Part shown: one piece after another, positions 57,303 to 64,000 of the stretch
Numbering within the stretch: the first letter of the stretch is position 1
Layout: each line of letters opens with the position of its first letter
Source: Lycorma delicatula
Lineage: Eukaryota; Arthropoda; Insecta; Hemiptera; Fulgoridae
NCBI RefSeq assembly: GCF_047948215.1
Contig: NC_134460.1
Span: 124,013,324 to 124,077,323 of the forward strand
Direction: 5' to 3'
DNA: 64,000 nucleotides
The notes under the pieces: model-generated
Database searches by the model: none
Told to the model about the DNA's origin: nothing
Seen by the model: only the letters and a program-made list of their open reading frames with translations
Translations under genes and position numbers: made by a program

Positions 57303-57484
57303 TTACTTCCTTGTACGAGGTAAAGAATAAAAAACAATAAAAAAATATATATATATATGTGAAACAATATCAGAAGTTATTAATGAAATAAAATTTTATA
57401 TACTTTTCATTTTAAAAAAATCTATATATATAATTCAGTAGACGTACAACAAAGTTATGTGGTGCCCCAATCAGATTTTTTTTT
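57303..57484 (+). mobile_element. Family A internally deleted copy (A8)
   Basis: The left end ACTTCCTTGTACGAGGTAAAG is joined directly to the 3' region (AACAATATCAGAAGTTATTAATGAAATAAAATTTTA..) and to a mutated right end ACGTACAACAAAGTTATGTGG..CAATCAGATTTTT. About 500 bp of the body is missing while both termini remain, as in typical MITE deletion derivatives. Confidence 0.78.
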
Positions 57485-58204
57485 AATATGTCGATGAAGA
57501 TATAACTAAAGTTGCCCAGACTAACTGAACACTTTTGAACTACTTTATCAAAAAGATGCCAATAGAACTTACAGTGACTGAATTGAGAAAATATTTTGGC
57601 GTAAAAATGAATTGCATAACTTGGCCGGCGTAGCCAGGAAACTTAAATAAGTAGAGAATAAAAATGTCGGAAAATAAATCCATGAAATTATTAAGATTAT
57701 GACTTATTAATAATTTTTCTTCTAAATACTAGTTTTCCGAGGTTATAATGAGGTTTTTTTACAGACTTTCCAAATAAATGTCCGGTATTAGTTTCGGTTG
57801 TACGTGAAATTGGGAATAAAACTGAATTTTCTTTACGTTTTGAAGTACGAGGAGTACAAAAATATCATTCACTTAAAATGTAATTACCTTATATATATAT
57901 ATATAAGGAACTATGAGTACTTAAGTTGCAATGAAGCTAATGATATGAAAAGAGATTAAAAGCCTACGATTTAGAATTTGAAAACAGAAAATAAACAATA
58001 ACTATTTTTATCGAAGCGAGTGGTTAAAAACGCTTAATGGACATTACAGAATACCACCCACAATATGTTATTTATAAAGATTTTGAGTTCTAAAAGTTAC
58101 AAAAAAACAGAAAGACCTAACTGGGGGTAAGATTTCATTGAATTATTTTTGTTTATTTTATAGATCTGAAAGTATTCTCATGTATTTTGAATGAGAAAAT
58201 TTGA
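57485..58204. other. AT-rich spacer
   Basis: No gene. A palindromic CCTTATATATATATATAAGG sits at 57888-57907. Confidence 0.5.
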
Positions 58205-58945
58205 TGAAGGTTGGTTTTTTCTTCTTCTCCCCGGGCCAGATCCTACAGTTAAGTATTACACAGCCCAGGGGAGAGTCCTTACTCTAACAGGCCTCTACAT
58301 CTCAGCTCGCCGATCGAATCTCACTTTGCGCCCGCCTCAAACCCCCCAGGGTAGGATCCACCAGGCCCAGCTATACCGTCCCTAGGTCCCCACTCCGGGA
58401 GCCGGGACTCGGTCTTTTTCGCTCGGAGGTGCGAGATTCCCCGTGCCTCATCGCTACCGCTCACTCGTGCAAGCACTTGCGAACGGCAGCTCCGCAGAGG
58501 GCTGTCCCTCAACCCCGAGCCTCACGATCCTTCTTCTGAAGAAACCTCGCCACGACCCCTGCAACGGTATCAAAACATTTGAGGCTCCGCAACATGGTGA
58601 TGATGTTCTCCACGCTGAGCGGTCCGTTATTTGCCGAGCAAGCTAAGCGGTAATCATCCCGCTGCGTGCATCAGAACACCACGTGTTCTGGGGTATCCAG
58701 GTCGCCGCAGTAAGGGCAGTAGGGGTCATTCGCCCTCCTCCTATCTTACAGGTAGGCGCGGAAGACCTCGTGGCGGTCAGGAATTGCGTGAGCCAGTAGT
58801 TCAGCTCACCAAACCTTCGATTCTCCCACGGCTTTATATCCGCAATAAGGCGGTGCGTCCACCTGCCTTTGGTGGACGCATCCCACCTAGCCTGCCAATC
58901 TCGGATGAAGGTTGGATGAGTTGTTCTTCAGTTACGCTCAATTTA
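58205..58945 (-). pseudogene. R1-like non-LTR retrotransposon, C-terminal fragment and 3' UTR
   Basis: The minus strand encodes, with stops, LHPRLAG..HRQVD-like and FGELNYWLTQFLTGH-like pieces (about 58900-58790). It then gives RANDPYCPYCGDLDTPEHVVF-stop-C (about 58740-58670), the CCHC motif of R1-group C-termini, and VENIITMLRSLKCFDTVAGVVARFL (about 58610-58540). A GC-rich 3' UTR follows, containing GGAGCTGCCGTTCGCAAGTGC (about 58490), which is shared with 29.7 kb. This is a different subfamily from the 26-27 kb copy. Stops at HVVF-stop-C and elsewhere show it is dead. Confidence 0.75.
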
Positions 58946-59596
58946 AGGTCAACAAACAACATAATCTTCATTTGAGGATATTTTAATTTTTTATTGGTGA
59001 TGTATTTTTTATACGTACTTGTGGAGTGACTTACAATGGTGAGTGAGTCAGTTTAAACCTGATGCTTGTGTGAAGGGTGTACTTCTTGAACGAATGTAGT
59101 GCGTTGTACTCTGAAATCAGTGCGTTTCACTGCGAAATAGCGAGGGCGCCAAAAACAAAAAATTAGTCTTTTTGCGCAGGACTGGTAAAGAGTTTTTTAA
59201 TGTGTTGAAAAAAAACAACCGTAAAATTTTCTTTTAATTTTTTAAATTATTTTTTGCATTGTAAACTGAATAAAATTATTTTTTTAAATCATAATTACAA
59301 TTTCACGACGAAGAAAATACCATCTGTGAAACGTACATAAGTTTACGGAACAAAAAAATTATGAACTGATATCACAAAGATTTGAAATAAAAAAAAAATT
59401 CTATAAAACAGTTACTGGTTATATAATGTGATGAAGAATTTTTAATAATTTATAAAATAATTAAATGATATTACATACATTATTACTATAATTCAAATAA
59501 CTTAACAGGTTCTACCTTAAGGAGTGAAGAAAGTTAGATAATTTTTGTTACTTAATAATAATTTAAAATGATGTTGACAAAAAATTTATGTTTTAT

Positions 59597-59598
<2 letters not shown>
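58946..59598. other. Spacer without recognised gene
   Basis: The 59,030-59,150 part has GTGAGTGAGTCAG and AGTGCGTTGTACTCTGAAATCAGTGCGTTTCACTGCG, two diverged GTGCGTT units, but no known family. Confidence 0.45.

Positions 59599-59645
<47 letters not shown>
59599..59645. repeat. (CA)/(TA)n microsatellite
   Basis: ACACACACATATATATAT.. run of about 48 bp. Confidence 0.93.
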
Positions 59646-59648
<3 letters not shown>

Positions 59649-59669
59649 TGCAACATACATTTTATGATA

Positions 59670-60060
59670 TAACATTATTACATTGCAGTATGCAAAAATA
59701 TGAACATTAAACTAGAAAGGGATGCTTTGTTCATGTCAAAAACGCCATCATGGTAACATTCCATTTCCGCCACAAACATAGTTACCAGTCGGTAAGTCCA
59801 CCTGACACCCCTTAGCCTGCTGTTAGTTATATTATGATGTAAGATGTTCCTTCTCACGGTGTAGATGTTGTATATAACATACAACTCTAGGAAGAAATAC
59901 TGCTTCCTCTTGACTAACTGCTATCCTGAGTATAGTCAAAATTACCTCTCTTAGTCGTAACGTACCACTTACCACAATATTGTGTGTATATAAATTATAT
60001 ACATATACATATAATAAACCATATCTTTCACACATATTGATAAAATGCCTTTCTCTTAAA
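59670..60060 (-). other. Balanced-composition patch with two overlapping open frames
   Basis: Minus-strand frames at 59678-59884 and 59832-60035 overlap in different frames. They show no motif that I recognise. Composition is less AT-biased than the flanks. It could be a decayed element or an exon fragment; I cannot decide. Confidence 0.25.
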
Positions 60061-60521
60061 CTAACCCTTCTGTTTTCGTCGACACATCCACCACTATATA
60101 CTTCATCCGTTCCTTTAATAATATCGAACGAATTTCATCTTCTCTAAAAACGACTAATAACGGTAAAGTTATGTTTTACATCTTATAAAACCCAATTCAT
60201 CAAAGTCATTTTCTAAACTCAATAATTTATTTACGTTAATTTATTGAGGTGTAGGACGCAAGGAAAGGAAAAAATAAAACAATTAATTATTCTTTTATAT
60301 AAAAATTTACCGATCTTTTTTTAATCCTACTTTAATAATTATTTTAAAATACGTTAAAAACTATTTAAATTTATTGTTATTTTTTTATTTAAAGTGTCAG
60401 CATATTTTTGTTCGTTTAAAATAATGAAATAATTACTATATATTCATAAGTGAAAATTAATCACTATTGAACATAGTTTGAAAAATATTATTTATATTTC
60501 AAGTTTACACTTGATCTAATC
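60061..60521. other. AT-rich spacer
   Basis: No feature recognised. Confidence 0.5.
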
Positions 60522-61207
60522 TAATGTAGACACGACATGACTTGCTTGTACGATTATTAAATTATATATACATATTCTTTAAAATGAAAAGTATATAAAA
60601 TTTCATTTCATTAATAACTTCTGATATTTTTCATTATTTTTATTTTTTATTTTTTTTTTTTTTTTGTTATTGAATTATTATTTATCATAATTTTTTTTGC
60701 AATCACTAATAATAAATCAATATAATAATTCAATCAATTAATAATAAATCAATATATTTAAATTAAAAAAAAAAAGAGATGAAGTCTGATTCGAACCGAT
60801 ATGCCTTCTCCTTGTAAGATCCAAAAATTCATTAATTAAAATTTCATTTTTCTATAACTCTGGAACCAATAAAAATAAGTCCCATTTGTGATGATATATC
60901 GTTGAAAAGTTCTCAATGATGGCTTATAACTGAATGATGGCTTGAACTTTTGGTTCAGTAGATTGCAATTAAAAGAGGAGGTACACAACTAGATGTTATA
61001 ACAGTCCAAAATCCAAAATTTCAACATCCTACGGATAATATTTTTTGAGTTATGCGAGATAAATACGTACGTATGTACATATGTTACCCCGAAACAAGTC
61101 AAAATGGATTCAGGGATGCTCAAAATGGATATTTCCGTTGAAAACTGAAAACCGAAATTTTTCACGATCACAAAACTACTTCCTTTACTTTATACAAGGA
61201 AGTAAAA
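60522..61207 (-). mobile_element. Family A non-autonomous element, copy A9 (complete)
   Basis: Begins ATGTAGACACGACATGACTTGCTTGTACG and ends CTTCCTTTACTTTATACAAGGAAGTA, so both ends are present. There is an internal deletion around 60920-60945, where the AAAAGTCCAAAATCC stretch of other copies is missing. Confidence 0.78.
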
Positions 61208-61596
61208 GTATTTTATCATTAAATAATTCCATGAAAAATTCCATTGAAAAAATATCGGATATACGTATGTATTTATGTATTTTGACCTGTTTTTGCTTAA
61301 AATTTAAAATTATTATTAATTGTTAATTAATAATATTAATTGTAATATTAATATTATTATTAATTGTTAATTAATTATTTAATTGTTTTAATTATGATTA
61401 ATCTTTTGATTAAATACTTTAATTTAATATTAATTTAATTAATTATTGCATACTTTTCTGCTATGATCGTTTCATATCAAGTACATTTATCTGATCTTTC
61501 TTAGCTTCATCGTAACTAATCATCTGTTCACTTATTTTGGATATATTCCATTTTAAAAATTCGCTGTACTCAGGAGTAAAAAATTCAAATTAAAGA

Positions 61597-61812
61597 AACC
61601 CCATCAAGTTGGTCTAATGGTTATTTTTGAAGCTGAAGGTTCTGTGATTCAAATCCTAGTAAAATTTAGTTGCTTTTATACGGATCTAAATACTAGACAG
61701 CGGATACCGGTGTATTTTGTTGATTGGATTTCAATTAACCACATGTCTCCGGAATAGTCGGCCTGAGTCTGTACAAGATTAAACTTCATTTACATATCAT
61801 CCTCATCTCTTT
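61597..61812 (+). mobile_element. SINE B copy, diverged
   Basis: CCCCATCAAGTTGGTCTAATGG (box A), box-B-like GTGATTCAAATCC, the body motif ACTAGACAGCGGATACCGG, TTTCAATTAACCACATGTCTC and AGTCGGCCTGAGTCTGTACAAG. The region around the anticodon arm is shortened, and the GGCTAAACAGG end is missing. Confidence 0.78.
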
Positions 61813-61817
61813 GGTCA

Positions 61818-62114
61818 GTGGAGGGAAGGGTTGCTTATTGTTCACTAATTAAACAGATTGCAACGTACACATTAGGAAAAAAAATTAAACAAAAAAGTCC
61901 AATAAAGTTGTTAATTTTATTTATTATTTTTCAAAATTTAAGAACCTCAGTTGATGGTCTGGGTGGAAGGGGGTGGATTGTGACTGGTTTCTTGGGATCT
62001 GCAGTATCTATTGCGGTACACTTTCTCCTCCACACTATAATTATCAATGTCAACATTGAGAAACCCCAAACAGACTTACTGTCCATCTATGCGTTCAGAC
62101 ATTTTAAACTTTGA
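61818..62114 (+). other. Unrecognised 98-codon open frame between SINE fragments
   Basis: The frame starts MEGRVAYCSL and has a glycine-rich VDGLGGRGWIVTGFLGSAVS stretch and one hydrophobic segment. No family recognised, no conserved copy in the window, and it begins at a SINE B edge and ends at a SINE C fragment. More likely chance than gene. Confidence 0.2.
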
Positions 62115-62125
62115 TCTCTAATATT

Positions 62126-62157
62126 GTCCCGGTCAGGCATTGCATTTTTACACATTC
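62126..62157 (+). repeat. SINE C short fragment
   Basis: GTCCCGGTCAGGCATTGCATTTTTACACATTC matches the box B and downstream segment of SINE C; the rest is absent. Confidence 0.6.
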
Positions 62158-63469
62158 TGAATCATAAAAAACTATTTTAGTTATAACATTTACTTCAATC
62201 GGGTTTAAAATTATTTTTTTCTAGATGATTAATTCATTACGTAAGCTTAAAATTTCTTCAGTAGAAGAAGATGTGAAAATTTTACAGCAGATAAAAAAAT
62301 GCTAATATTATGAAATTCACAGTATAAATTTAAATAAAAACGATTGTACCATTTTTAAGTGATGTTAAAAAAATAAGAATCGATGCAAATGCTTACATCA
62401 GATAACATAAAAAACAAATAACATACTGGAAAATTTACATACTAAATAACTGAATTAAATTATTTAATGGTTTAAATGGATTAAATAAACGATGAAATAA
62501 AAATTCTTTGTAGAATCGTCAGGCATCATACTGCATCCTATCTTACATTTCAGTTAATTAAATTTACTAAAGGTGATAAAAAACGAAAATTGCTTCTCTC
62601 AGTATAAAATAAAATGAGGATAAAAGTATATTTAAAAATGAAATAGCTGTTTAAAAACTATTTAAAAATTAAAACAACTAGTTTTTAATTCCATCTAATA
62701 TCTGTTTTTTGCACTACGAATGACGTCATTATTGTAACAGAGTTTTATGCATTAAATTAAATAAATTTTACTAATTATCAAATTTAAATCATTAAAAAGC
62801 AGAATAATACATATTTATTTCATTTAAATCCTTCTACAATCTAAGTGAAAAATAAGACTCACTGAAATGGAATCGGTTAATCAGAAACTAGTTTACTTTT
62901 ATACTTTATTACGCTTATATATACTTGCAATGGATTTTTATAAATAAATAAATTTAGAATTTAAATGAAAAATAATTTAAGGTTTTTTTTTACTGAACTT
63001 CACTCTGCTGTAAGAACTTCAATCTCTTATGACCATCACATCTTTAAAATTTAAATCTATTAAAAACAAAAACAAATTTTATCTGTATTTTATAATATAA
63101 ATGTTAACATTAACGATGGAAAAATATTAAATCAGTATTTATTTGATATTTTTTAATCCATTATTTTTTCTTTCTAAATTTTAATAATACTAGACGTATA
63201 AAGCTGATTCTTTCTTCCTTTTACTTTCCTGTCTAGATAGAGCTATAGATCTAGAAGGGAAATTATTTTAATCGGTCCAATTTGGGCATATGCGGTTTTC
63301 ACGGGATTTTTAAGTTTTCACACCTAAGGATCCCAAAAAACCGGATGGAAATTTTCCGGATATTAATGTTAGTACGAGTATGTATGAGTGTCGGTTTTGG
63401 CCTGTAAATCACCTTATACCTCCAGAACTACTGGACCAATTTACCAAACTTATTCAGATTACTTATATA
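62158..63469. other. AT-rich stretch
   Basis: No gene. AACTACTGGACCAATTTACC near 63426 echoes the 32.8-kb repeat, just outside the transposon end at 63470. Confidence 0.5.
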
Positions 63470-64000
63470 CAGAGTGTCCCAAATAAAACGCAACTCAACC
63501 TTATTGGTAGGTATTGAAATAATAAAAAGGCATGTGTAAATGTAAATATAATTTTTATTATTACCATCCATTACCTTACAATTAGAGTAAATATTGCAAG
63601 TGGCCGCCATCTTCTTGAATACAAGCTTCAATTCTTTTTACAGCGTTTTTTGCAACTTTTTTCAAAGTTTGTGGCTGGATATTTAATACAGCTTGTTCAA
63701 TATTGACTTTCAATTGTTCAAGTGTTCGTGGTTTGTTGCTGTAGGCTTTTTCTTTGAGGTAACCCCATAGAAAAGAATCCGCCGCAGTCAAATCTGGAGA
63801 TCTTGGTCTCCAGATCTCGGCCTCGACCGATAACACGATTACCAAAGAATTCCTCAACGAAATGAAAAGTTGAACCTGCGTAGTGCGATGTCGCACCGTC
63901 ATGTTGTAGCCAGCAGTGTCTGTCTTCCTCTTCCAAGAGTGCAATGAACTGAAATAAAATAACCTGATGTCGTTCTGCATTAATGGTGTACTCAAAAAAA
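63470..64000 (-). pseudogene. Tc1/mariner-superfamily transposase, C-terminal half, frameshifted; runs off the window
   Basis: The minus-strand protein enters from beyond position 64000 with EYTINAERHQ and FIALLEEEDRHCW, then the catalytic QHDGATSHYAG (second Asp, about 63895) and FFGNRVIGRGRD. A frameshift at about 63805-63830 moves the frame to WRPRSPDLTAADSFLWGYLKEKAY, holding the third catalytic Asp (DSFLWG), then NKPRTLEQLKVNIEQAV and a C-terminus ending GGHLQYLL at 63582. The frameshift lies in a short palindromic tract GATCTGGAGACCAAGATCTCCAGAT. The 3' terminus CAGAGTGTCCCAAATAAAACGC at 63470 follows TA. It belongs to the DUF4817-type insect group, and its end resembles that of the element at 37.5 kb. 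Less decayed than the other two Tc1/mariner relics. Confidence 0.78.

Noticed and set aside
1..64000. CRISPR array, operon or prokaryotic gene cluster
   Set aside because: No regularly spaced repeats with unique spacers, no ribosome binding sites and no dense coding; the sequence is a eukaryotic repeat-rich region.

Overview
The window reads as intergenic, repeat-filled DNA from a large insect genome. It is strongly AT-rich with long A/T homopolymers, and it has no bacterial-style gene packing or ribosome binding sites. Almost everything that can be recognised is a transposable element of a kind common in arthropods: APE-type non-LTR retrotransposons, R1-like retrotransposons, mariner/Tc1 relatives, a Merlin/IS1595-like relic, a probable Helitron end and tRNA-derived SINEs. 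A hemipteran-like insect is my guess, but nothing in the sequence proves the order. I found no convincing host gene, no rRNA, no functional tRNA and no CRISPR array.

Layout. 0-1.6 kb: 5'-truncated copy of a LINE (here LINE-X) on the minus strand, still open and cut by the window edge. 1.6-5.4 kb: AT-rich DNA with one copy of a dispersed ~700 bp element (here family A). 5.5-7.4 kb: a dead mariner broken by a SINE and containing a threefold mariner/SINE tandem array. 7.5-10.6 kb: family A plus a LINE-X pseudogene. 12.6-14.3 kb: a dispersed repeat and a ~1 kb foldback element split by a SINE. 16-18.8 kb: decayed non-LTR ORF1 with a zinc knuckle and a second foldback. 19.6-23.1 kb: LINE-X fragment and two family A copies. 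24.1-30.2 kb: Tc1/mariner relic, R1-like 3' segments and several SINEs. 31.2-33.5 kb: a duplicated block and a small foldback. 35-41 kb: family A copies and a TA-flanked Tc1/mariner relic. 42-43.3 kb: Merlin-like relic split by a palindromic foldback. 45.6-48.1 kb: TA repeat and the best LINE-X copy, with an intact 713-codon frame and target-site duplication. 49-57.5 kb: 118-bp tandem repeat, Helitron-like end, longest but decayed LINE-X copy, CA repeat and small fragments. 58.2-58.9 kb: R1-like fragment on the minus strand. 60.5-64 kb: family A, SINEs and a frameshifted Tc1/mariner transposase leaving the window.

These parts do not form a pathway. They record successive insertions: SINEs in mariner and in a foldback, a foldback in Merlin, and family A fragments abutting LINE-X. 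The two autonomous families with the best-preserved coding capacity are LINE-X (intact RT frame at 46-48 kb, open frame at 0-1.6 kb) and, less well, the Tc1/mariner copy at the right edge. The two SINE families (B and C) and family A carry no visible enzyme and would depend on proteins made elsewhere. I do not see a defence, biosynthetic or other novel multi-gene system here. The most unusual signals are structural: foldbacks, tandem composites and duplicated blocks with flanking direct repeats.
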